Shown piece by piece: positions 1 to 15,874 of a stretch of DNA of 64,000 nucleotides. Positions within the stretch are counted from its first letter, which is position 1, and each line of letters starts with the position of its first letter. The notes below the pieces were generated by a model. That model saw nothing but the letters and a program-made list of their open reading frames with translations. It made no database searches and was not told the origin of the DNA. A program made the position numbers and the translations under genes. Source of the DNA: Circinella umbellata (Eukaryota > Mucoromycota > Mucoromycetes > Mucorales > Lichtheimiaceae); the NCBI GenBank assembly GCA_025093555.1, contig JAIWNF010000004.1:248001-312000 (forward strand), written 5' to 3'.

Positions 1-1130
1 ATAAATTATAAATAACAACCTCTGATCGTTTAAAAGAATCATTGATGACGCGAAAGCAAGAAAGAAAAGAGTTTTAGTTAACGGAGAACAGTTTTTTTTT
101 TTTGAAGAAAATATACCATTCCTCCTCCCCCAAATAAAAATAAAAAAAAACTATACCTTGTTCCATAGAGCTTTTTCTTTTTTTAATAATTGATTAAATT
201 GAGTACTATGTCTAGATCGATTTAAAAAAAAAAAAGAAGTGGATAATATAAGAAAAAAAAGAGAGAGAAAAAAAAAAGACGAGAGTATAAAAAATAAGAC
301 GTGTGTATAGTGTGAATAATGGCGGAGATTTGCAATAGAGAACTCCAATTAACTCTTTTTAAGTTCACACGAGCGTTGTCATATTCCAAAAGAATATAAT
401 TTCATTTCGATCATCCATTCTTTTTTAAACATAAACAAGTTTTTCCATGACATATTATAAAAATGACTTTAACTTTGATGAATACATAAAAATAAATAAC
501 AATACAAAAAAAAATTCAGTGAAAAAAAAAATGAGTAAAACAAACAAGAAAAGTATTTTTTTTTTATTTGATTAAAAACGATAATTTTGTTCTTTTCGAA
601 ATGGATCCAAAAAGTTATGTGTTGGTCTGTGCTCTTTCTTAAAAAAAAAATTCATGCGTTTATGCCAGGTACAGAAAAGATAATTAAGCATGTTTTTGGG
701 GGTTGTTGTATTACCTGTCAACTTTTTACTTTTTGTTGACATGGTAATAAATGTAATAACTATGTATACTATGAGTATTATTATTATTATTATTATTTTT
801 GAAAAATATAAATAAAGTAATAAATATGATTTTTATACAGATGAATAATCAAATAAGAATGAAAGTGTTTTATGGTATATATGAGGTTTGAGATAAATAA
901 TCCTCTATTATTATTTTTTTGAAACTATAGACTTTGAATAAATAGTATATTTTAAATGCGGGGCCCATAGCGGGAAAATTTTGAAGGGTTTTGGAAGATA
1001 CAGTTTATTATTTACTTTTTAATAAGAAGTCCGCTACAACACCCGTGAATACCTCCATTTTTATTGGCTAATAACTTTTTTTTTACTACCATGCTTATCA
1101 CTCACCATTCGAGTGTTCAACAAGAGTCCA
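1..1130. other. AT-rich intergenic DNA
   Basis: Poly-A/T tracts and a short (ATT)n run near 777-797. The only open frame (151-348, minus) is a low-complexity Phe/Ser/Leu-rich shadow of poly-A DNA. I see no supportable gene. Confidence 0.5.
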
Positions 1131-2660
1131 GTACTCACCTTGATGACCTTGTTGACGACAAAAATACTCTGGTACTGATTCAAGGACGCTTCTGTTTCTC
1201 TTTCCGAAAAGGAATCTTCATTCTGGGATAAAAGTTACTCAAATCTTCAAAAGCTGGGCACCATAATACACATGACAAAAGGGTTGGAACCACAATGCAC
1301 TTGCATATAATGACAAGATTGTAAATAAGTACCAAAAGCTAAATGTGAATGTCGTTATAGCATTTCTATGCCTGTCTTGTACCATGTTATTATATGACAA
1401 TTCAAAACTTGAAGGCCCACGTTAATTCCGTGCACGTGCTACAACAATTTATTAAGGAGACGTCACCTGATTACCACTGGATAGTGAAAGGTATGAATGT
1501 GACAAAAGAAAAACTGTATCAAGTTCGACAACAATGCTTGGAAAAATTATAGGAATAAAAGACTTTTAACTTTAACTTTTGTTATTTAACGAAGATTCAG
1601 TATTATTGTGTTCCAGAAATGATGTGAGTATCAAGGTATTCCTCAAGAAATCTTGGGGATCCCTTTTATTACAATACATGCGTAATAAAGTTACACCAAC
1701 CTGGATTTACTTATTGCTATTTGCAACATTTTTCAGTTATACCCTGATAACATCTGCATTCAAATTGATTCACTTTCAGATTAGTGTCGATGAAGCAATT
1801 GTGTTTGAAGCCTTGTTATTCTCATCCCTCTCTCCACGTATCATAGACTCGATCCAAGCCTATAATGAGTTATTATTCAGATGAGGATCCGATTGACACA
1901 GTGGAGAATAAGTAAAAAGTGAAAGGGATGTAAAAGGTGCTAGCTTTTTAATTTTGAACTTCGATTAACTTTTTAAACGTTGAGACGCGTGCAACTAAAG
2001 CTTGCTGCCTCGAGTTCTATAGCCAATCTTAACTTGTTATTAACATTCAATGTGTATTATCCAGGCTATTACTACTACCAATCCACAAATGGGGATAGTG
2101 AGGCCAAGACTAATACAAACATTTCACCAATCTTGTTGATCAATGATACACCGATGTACCATGTTTTTCAAACAAGTTCACCATTGATTCATCGTTGGAT
2201 TTTCAAGCTGTTGAAAATTCGATCACTTACTTTTTTTTATCATACCACTGTCTTACAATCATGTGTACATTTTTATTGAGCTTGTACACGTAAAAGTGCT
2301 GACCAAGAAAACTGATTTGATAGATTTACTTGACCAGCCTTGGCAATTTGTTATTAGTGTCATTTTTAGTCCACGAAAAGCATTGCATACCATCCAGGCA
2401 AGACCTTTTTCGCTCATAGTATTCGCCCCTTCCTCCTGGCTATGTTAACAAGGATACGTTGGCACTTTGAAAGAAGGGACGTCAACTAACGTCAGGTTAA
2501 TGGTTATCTCTCATTGCTCCCTTTCTCATTTTATCTACCTTTCCTCCAATTACGCCAGCAAAAAGCATTGCCCACAATTATCAGATTTGATAACCCCTCG
2601 CCTAATCATTTTAATACATAATTTTTTTTATTATGCAAGATTAAACAGCAAGTGCAGGTG
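1130..2660 (+). pseudogene. Decayed membrane-protein-like coding tract
   Basis: Several plus-strand segments read like ordinary globular or membrane protein but are separated by stops and frame changes without usable splice sites. They lie at about 1107-1230, 1277-1425, 1394-1552 (ending QQCLEKL), 1579-1884 (with a hydrophobic stretch WIYLLLFATFFSYTLI), 1980-2279 and 2405-2630. The last contains HSIRPFLLAMLTRIRW and then a stop before RQVNGYLSLLPFSFYLPF. Amino-acid composition is balanced, unlike the surrounding AT-rich shadow ORFs. I do not recognise the family. Most likely this is a relic gene or an old transposon-carried gene. A functional gene with unseen introns is less likely because many breaks lack GT/AG signals. 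Confidence 0.45.
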
Positions 2661-3391
2661 GCTTCAAAGAGTCCACTAATGAAAACGTTTTGTTTTCTTT
2701 TTAAATTTCTCAATACTGTATATCATTTACAGGATATTGAGACAAGTACCCTCCTTGGTTTTTTTTTCATACGTACTATGATACATAGTGACGAAGAAGT
2801 ATTTATATTATCAGGTTTTGTTATAGATGTAGCAATAGTATATTTTACAACCTCTTTTTTTTTTGATTTACACTTATTTGTTGTCATTACTCCTGCATTC
2901 ACAATAATTTCTTTACATCATATGTGATCCTGTCATATTTATAGTCATATACAAAAAGGAAGCATAACTCGATCCTTTTGCTGCTTTCAATATTTCCCAT
3001 TAAACGGTTTTTGAATTATTTTATGTTCATTGCCCAAGAACACACCCAAATATCATATTTTTAGCTATTAATATTTGTCAGATAACTCACTCGACTATGT
3101 ATGACATTCCTTCAGAAATGATTCTATGTAATTTTGAACTAAACCAAATTATTTTTTTTTCTTCTACGAACAATGATATTGAAGTTAATAAACAAAATTA
3201 TCAAAGCCATAATTAGATGAGCCTAATATATGATATTAGTTGATCAAACTGTCATGGTAACGAGAAATTTACTTTTATTTTCAAACCTTCTTAAACTCCG
3301 TTAATGTTCAAAGGTCAAAAAACGCAGGCGTTTTTTTTTTACTCTTTAACTTTCTCTCTCTCTCTCTTTTTTTTTTTATAAAAACTATAAC
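2661..3391. other. Intergenic DNA upstream of PRP22-like gene
   Basis: AT-rich, with a CT-rich stretch (about 3350-3380) just before the helicase ATG at 3392. That could be part of its promoter or 5' leader. The open frame 2652-2927 is hydrophobic with no recognisable motif. Confidence 0.4.
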
Positions 3392-7433
<4,042 letters not shown>

Positions 7434-7626
7434 AAATACAACGCATATATTTTTTATTTTTTTAAATTTTTATTTTTTACATACCACTTGCAACAATAAC
7501 AATAACAACAAAGTTCATTTTCTCCTTTTTTTTTTTACAAAAACAAAATAATATAATAATCATAATAAAAGAATTGGATGTACATATACAAAAATAAGAA
7601 TAAGAAGAGTATAAATAACTTAATCC

Positions 7627-8453
7627 TTAAGAAGATGCAGAAGAAGGGACTTTACGATGAACAGATAACCAATAAAATATTTCAGGTGCACCTGGCTTAT
7701 CATGTGATTGATCTGCTTTAATAGGTACAGTAATCTCACGACGCCAAATCCATTTGCTTTGTTGAGCAATATATTCTCTTTCACCAGAAAATGAAACCGA
7801 GATCCATACTCCATTGGGCCGAGTCACCGACATAATATTATCTGCTAGCTTCCTTTGTAAAGTCAAATTATCAGTATCACCACAAGCGATACAGTCAATC
7901 AAACTTTTGTCCATGACAACACTGTATTCAACAACATTATCATTATCTTCTTGTTGATCTTTCTTATTTTCTAGTAGCTGCTCTCCGATAGGTTTTAGAC
8001 AATCGGCTGCTCGCCATGATACATGTGGGTATCGATTGGTATCTGTTATAGATTTCATATGCTGGATTACATTTTGTGCATAATCCACATTGATAACATA
8101 AGGGTATCCGCTGTCAGCTACTTCAAAAGCCAATGTAGAATTTCCGCATCCTAATATCCAATTATTTTTTTTTCTTCGTTAACCAATCAAACTTATATTT
8201 TTTTTTACAGACCAACTAAAACATCATCGTCGTCTGGTTATGTTTTTCCAGGAACAAGGCGGGGGGAAATATGATGGGAAAAAAAAAAAGATAAATTTTT
8301 ACCGAGATGAAGAATAGGTTCATTGGGGTCAAGGTATGGTTCAACATGAGAATGTAAAGTTGACCATGTTGAAAGCCATTCGAAATGGTTCTCCTTATCG
8401 AAACGAGACTCCCAATATTCTTTAGAGTGAAAAGGAACTGCTTTTACAGCCAT
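7627..8453 (-). CDS. METTL13/CSKMT-like SAM-dependent methyltransferase
   Basis: Class I methyltransferase of 224 aa from two exons: 8303-8453 and 7627-8150 on the minus strand. The junction falls inside motif I (HLGCGNST), which is restored by splicing. The N-terminus has the YWESRF...FEWL signature of the METTL13/EEF1AKMT4/CSKMT group. After motif I come an acidic SAM-binding end (NVDYAQNVIQHM) and DKSLIDCIACGD, the equivalent of the DKGTLD motif of that group. Family members methylate lysines of elongation factor 1A or citrate synthase, so a protein lysine target is inferred and the substrate is unknown. The gene has only the single methyltransferase domain, unlike two-domain METTL13. It converges on the helicase gene and diverges from the acidic protein gene at 9125. 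Confidence 0.82.
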
Positions 8454-9124
8454 CAGATTATTTGTTTATATATAGATAAAACAATAGAAGAGAGAAGAAA
8501 GGAAAAGAAGGAAGAGAGAAAAAAAAACCTTCACATCATACATTTAGAATATATATATTCTGTATTTCTTTTATTAAGGTTTAGTAGAAAAAAAAAGTGA
8601 CGTAGATGTATACGTGTATATATTATGCGAATGAATATATATATGTGTGTGTGTGCTTGCGTGTGTGAAAAAGATAAAGTAGATGATAAGGATCTACAAG
8701 CTTTATTCATTAGAACAGCTTTATAATTTGTGTAATCTCATTAATTGCAGAAAATTCATACTAACTGTCAAAAAAAAAACACCAAGAAAAAATTTTTAGA
8801 CAAAAGTTGATAGGGTGATTTATATTACTTGATATAGTAAACTATGATCAATTCAATAACCTATGACTTTTTAATAATACTTTAACCATAAAAGCTTCAT
8901 AGTTTATTGAATTATTATTTTTAAACAATTTATATTATCTTTTTAAAAAAGAAGGAAAAGAATAAAGGAAGAATATGTAGATAAAAAAGAAAAAAAAAAG
9001 ACCCCAATAGAAACGCACGGTTAACAACCCACTGAGTATTATAGCGGAACGAAAACCCACAAAGGTGCGCGGGTTTTAACACTTTTGCCCACCTCTACTT
9101 TTAACAACTTATTATTAAAAAAAA
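8454..9124. other. Divergent intergenic region
   Basis: Shared upstream region of the methyltransferase (-) and the acidic protein gene (+). It contains a (TA)/(TG) microsatellite at about 8632-8666. Close to the plus-strand gene (about 9053-9080) there is a GC-richer imperfect palindrome, AAAACCC ... GGGTTTT, around a GCGC core. Its role is unknown. Confidence 0.4.
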
Positions 9125-10666
9125 ATGCCTCCATCAACAGCACAAAAACGAAATCGTCAAAAACCTCCCAATAATTCATTAATTACAAATTTTTATCAAC
9201 CCCAAAAGAAACGACAGGACACTAAAATTTCATCCAATAATGAAAATCAAGTATCGTTTGACCAATTCAAAAAAGAACACCTACAATCATTCAAAAAACG
9301 CGGATTAGGCGAAAGTACCGGTCTTAAGAATAATAATAATATCAATAAAAAAACAACAGAACGCCAACCATTACAACAAATTGGTGGTTTAGCGACGAAT
9401 AAAAATTTGAATACTGGACTAAAAAACAAACCTGGACAAGAACAACGCGACGCATGGTGTGTTTATAGCGATCCACCAGAAAACAACTACAGCGACGATA
9501 ATAGTAATGACATTGCTACTGCTGCTGCCACGAGTCAAGCTCCGTTTGTTGTTTTCAGAGATTTGAATGAACAAGAAAATAAAAATGATAACAACGATGA
9601 AAATAAAAAAGGAGAATCAGATAAAGAGGAACAAGTATCGTTACGGAATACACAACGACAAGAACAAACACAGGAGAATAAAGACGATAATGAAGGAGAA
9701 CCAACAGAAAAAAATAAAATAAATAATGATAAAGTTTGCGCACCTTTAGCACCACAAAAACAAAACACATTCAATTTTTCTGATGATAATTTTTCGGATG
9801 ATGAAGATGAACATAAAGGGTTTTTCGACGACGATGAAGATGATATGCTTGTCACAACAACAAAACGACCCAATATGAACGCATCAAGAACAATATCACG
9901 GCAACAGCAACAAAGAGAAGAACCTCACGAAAGTGATCTAGTACCCGAGTTCAGTATACCCCAATTCAATATTCCCGTGCAGTCTCCTGTATTTGATGAT
10001 CCAGAGCCAAGTGATGATGATGACGATGATTGTGATAAAGAAAATGAATATACACCACTCTTTTCAGCCTTACCTTCCTCTCCTACGACTACTACCAGTA
10101 ATACTAATGAGAATAATTCGCAGAGTGGATCATCCATTGAGAAACATGACTCAAAACTTGATGATAACGAAAAATATAACGATATAAATCAAACCACACA
10201 GGCATTATCAAATAGAACGACACCTACTACCGCAATCACAACACATGATTCTTCATCACTTGATAACAAATCTGTCTCATCGATCGAGGCAACAATTCCC
10301 ATGGAGCCCACGAAACAATATGAAACACATGTCCCTTATCCACTTCCAAGAGGAAAAACATTGCTTGAAAAATTTGGTATTGAAAAAATGCATAGTGACA
10401 CGAGTAACAGTAGCAGTGGAAGTAGTACCAACCAGTCATTAGAAGTGACATTCTCAAAAGATCAAATGGTGGGTGATTCTTCGATTCGGCAGTCCGATGC
10501 AGACGCTAAAAATTCTGAGGATGACGAAGGATTGCTTCCTGCAACAATCCCCATGGATCCAACAGAACAACAATATGAAGTCCATGCTCCCTATGCTGTA
10601 CCACGTGGCACGAGTTTACTTGAAAAACTTGGATTACAAAACAATGATGGCGCCAAAACACGTTAA
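9125..10666 (+). CDS. Acidic disordered protein with PIP-box-like motif, KEN box and duplicated C-terminal module
   Basis: Single-exon ORF of 513 aa; I do not recognise an ortholog. It is rich in Asn, Asp, Glu, Ser and Thr and is probably mostly disordered. Visible motifs: N17-SLITNFY-24 followed by QPQKKR, which fits a PCNA-interacting (PIP) box except that Asn replaces the leading Gln; acidic clusters around residues 215-240 and 290-304; a KEN triplet at 305-307 in an acidic context (DCDKENEYTP). A C-terminal module occurs twice, at about 389-422 and 473-507, with the pattern ATIPM(E/D)PT..Y..H.PY..PRG.(T/S)LLEK(F/L)G. The second copy sits almost at the C-terminus. A cell-cycle-regulated replication or repair scaffold is an inference from motifs alone. 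The start is the first ATG after an A-rich leader. Confidence 0.85.
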   Translation: MPPSTAQKRNRQKPPNNSLITNFYQPQKKRQDTKISSNNENQVSFDQFKKEHLQSFKKRGLGESTGLKNNNNINKKTTERQPLQQIGGLATNKNLNTGLKNKPGQEQRDAWCVYSDPPENNYSDDNSNDIATAAATSQAPFVVFRDLNEQENKNDNNDENKKGESDKEEQVSLRNTQRQEQTQENKDDNEGEPTEKNKINNDKVCAPLAPQKQNTFNFSDDNFSDDEDEHKGFFDDDEDDMLVTTTKRPNMNASRTISRQQQQREEPHESDLVPEFSIPQFNIPVQSPVFDDPEPSDDDDDDCDKENEYTPLFSALPSSPTTTTSNTNENNSQSGSSIEKHDSKLDDNEKYNDINQTTQALSNRTTPTTAITTHDSSSLDNKSVSSIEATIPMEPTKQYETHVPYPLPRGKTLLEKFGIEKMHSDTSNSSSGSSTNQSLEVTFSKDQMVGDSSIRQSDADAKNSEDDEGLLPATIPMDPTEQQYEVHAPYAVPRGTSLLEKLGLQNNDGAKTR

Positions 10667-11186
10667 TCTACTTTAAAAATTTACCTTTCCACCCCACTGA
10701 CCGATCCAATCCTTCTCACCATTACACACACTTCAAACACTAATTCCATCCTACTATTGATTTTCTATTTTCCTTTTTTCACTTCCTTCTCATTTAAAAT
10801 ACTTTCACACTATCCTCTCTTTCTTTCACTTTTACTCTCTAGCTCTTGTATATACCATAAAGAAAAACAGGCACTTGCTTTTGCTTTGTTCGTAAATAAA
10901 ACGATATTTTAAAAAATGATGCAGTAAAAAAAAAAAAAAGACAAGATAGTTACAGAGTGAGAAATGTAAAGAAAAATAATTGGTGTTTGTGTGTGTATGT
11001 ATGTGTGTTTGTGAATAAGTAAATAATTGAACAAGTGTGTGAGTATCTAAAACAAAGGAACGCGATAATAGAGAGAAGAATGTGTTTGGTGATTGAGAGA
11101 AGGTGGAGAGGGGTATTTCTATTGATATTAATAAATTACTAGCTAGTTGTGATTGTTTGTAGGTTCTTTTTCTATATGAATTATTA
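10667..11186. other. Convergent intergenic region
   Basis: 3' flanks of the acidic protein gene (+) and the glycosyltransferase-like gene (-). It is T/C-rich then A-rich, with a short GT microsatellite at about 10984-11015. No gene is seen. Confidence 0.45.
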
Positions 11187-13698
11187 TTAAAGGGTTCTAT
11201 CATCTTCAACGAACGCGATACCATTATTATCTACGCTAAAGTCTAGTAATTGACCATTGGCATCTCGCTTTACTTTTGCACTGAACGATAAATCATAAAG
11301 TTCAAATCCATAATTCAAATCCTGTGTAGTTTCCATTCGCATAAATCGATATCCCGTTTCAGATAATGTAAATCTACACTCGAGCATAGCAAGAGTTGTG
11401 CCGTCATCTCCGTTACATTCAATTTCTGTTGATGGATTGACTGGTATCTATTTATATATGAACATGTATTAGTATCAATAACAAATAGTTATATATGTAC
11501 ACAAATATACTTTATATATCAGCCCTTATCAGATACTTGCCCAATTAATACCATCAAAAGACGTCTGTATATTCAAAGTACGTCGATATGAATATGGATG
11601 TCGTGCTAAGAATCGAAACTTCAAAGGTATCCGTGTTGCCATAAGAACATCCAACCCAACATAATCTCCTGCTTTGATATCTATTAAAAAAGAAAAATTC
11701 GTTATTTATTATGCTCATCTATTCTCCCAACAATATTTTGAAAAAATAATATACATACATCTTTTTGATTCCCAAACACTGTTATCATTGCCGTCCACTG
11801 CATTGCCATAGGGGTATTTATAATAATGATCACGAGCATCACTGTAGGAATCATGCATATTTTCTGACAGGGTAAGATCGATGACAGGCTCGTATGCAAA
11901 TACGCGTGGATCAGGGAATGCTTCAACGTTTGTCATAAATAGACATCGATCACTGACACAGGATGTCCTAATAAGTGTGTATATCCATACAATAATCAAC
12001 GTTAAGAAATTTACCTCACTTTATCCTCTTTCCTTTTTTCAAACTTATTTGTCCATTATATACTTTACCTTGTTGTTTGCTCATAATAATTAGGGAAAGG
12101 TTCACCAGTTTGAAACACACCAGTTCGATGTATTAAATGATTATATAATGATACAATGCCAGTATGCTATAAGACACCAATCATTTTTTTTTAAATTAAC
12201 GAATTGTTTTTTATAATAATTGTCATCTATCCTCACATCTCCTCATTCATGAAAGATAGAAAAAAAAACTTACCAAATGCTCTCTTCCTGCAAGTGTAAG
12301 GTTTGGATTATATTTGTTTTCAACAATAGCTCCTTCCCGATCTTCGGTATTCTCAAATAATGGAAATATCGATTTCGTTCCTTCAAGTTGATATGGTGCT
12401 TGGTTGGTATATGTCATAAAATACATGTCACTATGTTTGACATCAATTGGATCCAGTTCCATCAATTCGATAAATTTGGATACAGTGTCCTTGGATGCTA
12501 ATGTACCATATCCTATGTGTGCATGACATGTATGTAGATGTACAGCTAATGACATATTTGTTAGAGACATAATAAACACCAAGAATTAACCCTCGCTCCC
12601 TTTTCTTTTGTATACAGTCTTATTCACTCATTTCTTTTATATTATTCTTTTCCCAATACATCATCCCATTGAATTACTCCCCAAATAGCAAAAAATGAAT
12701 CCTTTTAAAAAACTTGTTTTTTTTCTTTTTACCATCATTAAAAAAACACCACCGCCACTTGGCTCGTGCATATGCTTCTACATCACGCGACTCTGTATGA
12801 ATTAAATTTGGGAACCGTAAGAAATTGGCATATAAACTACGCCAATGTCGTGGACCAGGATGGTCTTGGAAATAGCAGTAAGGTGTTTTTGCTAGTGAAC
12901 ATCCAAGATAACGTCCTGCTTCATGCATATTACTGTACGAATTATAAATTTGAATTTTGTTGGATTGACACTTTTTATTGGTTTCCAAAACCTAAATTAA
13001 AATAAATCCAATATTGAGTTTTTCTTTTCATCCTTTAACTTTTGTACTTTTACCATAGTAACTTAGTAGCAACAACTTACATCCTTGGTCATATTAACAA
13101 GTGGATTATTATTCCAAATCATAATGCTTCCAAACATTTCATAACCACATAATTCATCCAACAAGGGTGATAATGTCACCTTAGCTTCTTCTGCTACTTT
13201 CCATTGATCTTTTGGGTCAAATAATAATACAGCGGTTGTCAATCCTCGACCTTCGTCCGGATACAACATATCCAGTAAGTCCACTTCGTCTAGCCAACCA
13301 TAATGATCATAATGCCAATCCTGATATTTTTTCCCACTGAAAAATCCAACGTGAACTAATAATAAGATTCCAGAAGCAAAAATGATGAGTGACAAAACCA
13401 AAAGTTCCATTGGAGATGCCTTTTGATATCGACGTCTTAACCGAGTTTGCCATTCTGTCACGTATTCTTGTATACGACTCTCTTGCCATGCTCGTTGTAC
13501 ATAGGGTGGTATTCGATGTTGAAAAGGGTCTGAACTAATGTTGATGTGGATTCCACGTAAGGGTAAATCACTTAGTGCTGATGATGCTTGACGTCGTATA
13601 TTGTTGTTCCCTTCATTGTTATTTCCACCGTTACCACCGACAACAACGACGCCGCCACTAAGAGAGATTGAGCTAGTTTTTTTGTGCGACGGTCGCAT
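11187..13698 (-). CDS. Type II membrane, glycosyltransferase-like protein
   Basis: Seven exons on the minus strand (13081-13698, 12733-12991, 12274-12545, 12069-12166, 11759-11967, 11537-11680, 11187-11440) give 617 aa in one frame. Topology: basic, Asn/Gly-rich cytosolic N-terminus, one membrane anchor at about residues 98-119 (VLSLIIFASGILLLVHVGFF), then a long lumenal part, as in Golgi glycosyltransferases. The segment SIMIWNNNP ... NSYSNMHEAGRYLGC ... TPYCYFQD resembles the GT-A fold of GT64/exostosin-like enzymes. A Cys-containing block (FLRFPNLIHTE...KWRWCFFND, LHTCHAHIGYG) follows. The C-terminal third is beta-rich and resembles a carbohydrate-binding or discoidin-like domain, but this is uncertain. 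Where GT-A enzymes carry DxD, this protein has QDHPGP. Function is inferred from fold-level similarity only. The seventh exon uses the acceptor at 11441-11442; the nearer upstream AG would bring in a stop. Confidence 0.72.
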
Positions 13699-15874
13699 GT
13701 ACCGAGAGTGAAAAAAAAAAGATAGGGTCGTTTTGTATATGTTGAAAGGAAAGGGGAAAGGTCAATAAAAAGAAAAAAAAGCCGTAGGTTAAAAATAATA
13801 AGTTTCGAAAGTGGGAATAGAATATATGGAACCTAATTTCCTTCCCAAAAAAAGTCGTTCGTTCCCACAAACAAAAAAAATGTATGGCTCGGAGAGCGAA
13901 TAAGGTTGAAACGAATCTAAAAGAAAAGGTAGAAAACGACCCCATACAAGAAACGTGAAGGGGTACCACAAGCATTTGGTTCTTTACCACAGAGGCACTA
14001 TATCACAATAATTACTAGGTAAAAACTTTAATGACCTTGTTGGTGACATTCTATTCTTAAGCCTTCTTCATTTATATGTAGTGTTTTAACATCGATTGTC
14101 ACTGTTGGTAGTAGATCAATTATGGAAAAAATTGATCAGATAACTTTTTATCTAATCTTATGATATATAAATAGGTGCTAAACTATTTAGAATTATTTTA
14201 CTACAAATTATATTTTATTTTGTGCCGCTGCTACGTATTACTGACAAAGCGTTTTTTTCCCGAGTATCCCATCATATATATTGTAGTAATACTGATTGAG
14301 GTAATAATTCTCTTGATAACAAATCCAAAATAGCCATATTAAAAACATTGGTACATACGTATTTGATTTTATAATCAAAAGATAAAAATTTTTATGCAGC
14401 TATAAACAAACTATGAGATTTGAAAGATCTTTATTAGATATATGGGGAGCAGAGAAAAAAAAATGAATCTTGAAATATGTACTCAATTGAAAAATAGGTA
14501 TTGTGAAGTACGCAGAAATAAATGTTGCACAGAAAATCACTCTTGCTTTCTTTAATTGATCTAAAAAAAGAAACAATGGCATTTGAGTTGTTATCAATTA
14601 AAGCATACATATGTGGTAACCACATTCTTTTTAGCTACATTTTTTTTTCCTTTTGCAAATGCAGTTAGAATGAAATGATATACCCCTACTGTAAAAATTA
14701 TTGGAAAGTATAATCCAACATTTTGATTGATAAAATCAAATTACTTATTCTACGTACATACTGTAACTAAAAATAATAGCCTTGGTATAATCTCAAGAGT
14801 CAGTTTGAATTTCTGGTCCGTGCGCACATTAGTATCATACGAAGATTTTAACTTTAAAATCTGTGGCTTCACTAAATGAAGATTGCCTTTTGGTAGTATA
14901 TTACATGATATTATGTGTAAAAGTATGGGGAAAATATTCTAGGTAAAAATAACAAGCTATAATATTATTATTGAAACTATACAATATTTACAACAATAAC
15001 CAAGAACGATTTGTAGTTATGAATCATCAAGGGGAAACCCTCCCATTATGACTCAATGAAAGAAATTATAATTCTCTTTTAAAAAAAATCAGTCGCACAA
15101 GACTCATACCCTTGAAAAAAATTGAAAAAGGAAGGCATAGCCATCCATAATGATTGCTATTATCAATACCTGAGGAATTATCCGTCTTTCAGTGAAGATC
15201 ACATATTAAAAAAAGTTAATCTTTGAGAAGAGCAATACATTTTTAGACTTTTGAACTAAAAAATAAATATATCATACCACACGATAAGTAGGTGAAACTT
15301 TTAACTTAATTACGGATATTGAATCTAAACATATATTATCCGAGGAAAAGTAGTGATTCGTTACTCTCTGCACTACTACTATTTTATGAACCCAGTAATA
15401 ATACAGCTTTTGTTATGGAAATCATGTGTCGTTTTCTTAGCACGTCTTATCACGAGTATATAGACAAATACTCTTTATTTTATGCTTCTACTTGTACATC
15501 ATGGATCTAGAAGTCAGCAGTGAAAAAATGAGTCGATAGATATTGATTTATTATAAGCATAGCTGTTGGTAGATTATGTGACTGAAATTAACATTCAAAC
15601 TTTATTTCTTTTTTACCCAGCGTTTTCTATATATCTCATTATGACATCGAATGATTAGAGTTGAAAATATTTTTATGAACCTGAAGAATTGTTCTCATTA
15701 TGTGTAACCTCCATCCAATGCTGGGTTATGAAAAGTGAATAATTAGGTTCCGCTCGATTATTATAAATTTAAACTATTTTTTATTATTTACGTTCCTTTT
15801 TACTTTTTTTTTTTTGCATATAAAAAGTTTTTTTTTTCTCTTGTTTTTTTCATCAAAAATAAAAACAAAAAATA
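13699..15874. other. Gene-poor AT-rich region
   Basis: Upstream flank of the glycosyltransferase-like gene (-) and of the MATE gene (+). Open frames (13673-13990 and 14400-14625 minus, 15319-15510 plus) are short, lack motifs and have no supporting splice context. A T-rich tract at about 15800-15845 precedes the MATE start. Confidence 0.45.

Noticed and set aside
9535..9873. Ser-rich minus-strand ORF opposite the acidic protein gene
   Set aside because: Antisense shadow of Asp/Glu-rich codons.
13673..13990. Minus-strand ORF upstream of the glycosyltransferase-like gene
   Set aside because: Phe/Leu-rich, lies in the 5' flank of the gene and stops just downstream of its ATG in another frame; no motif.
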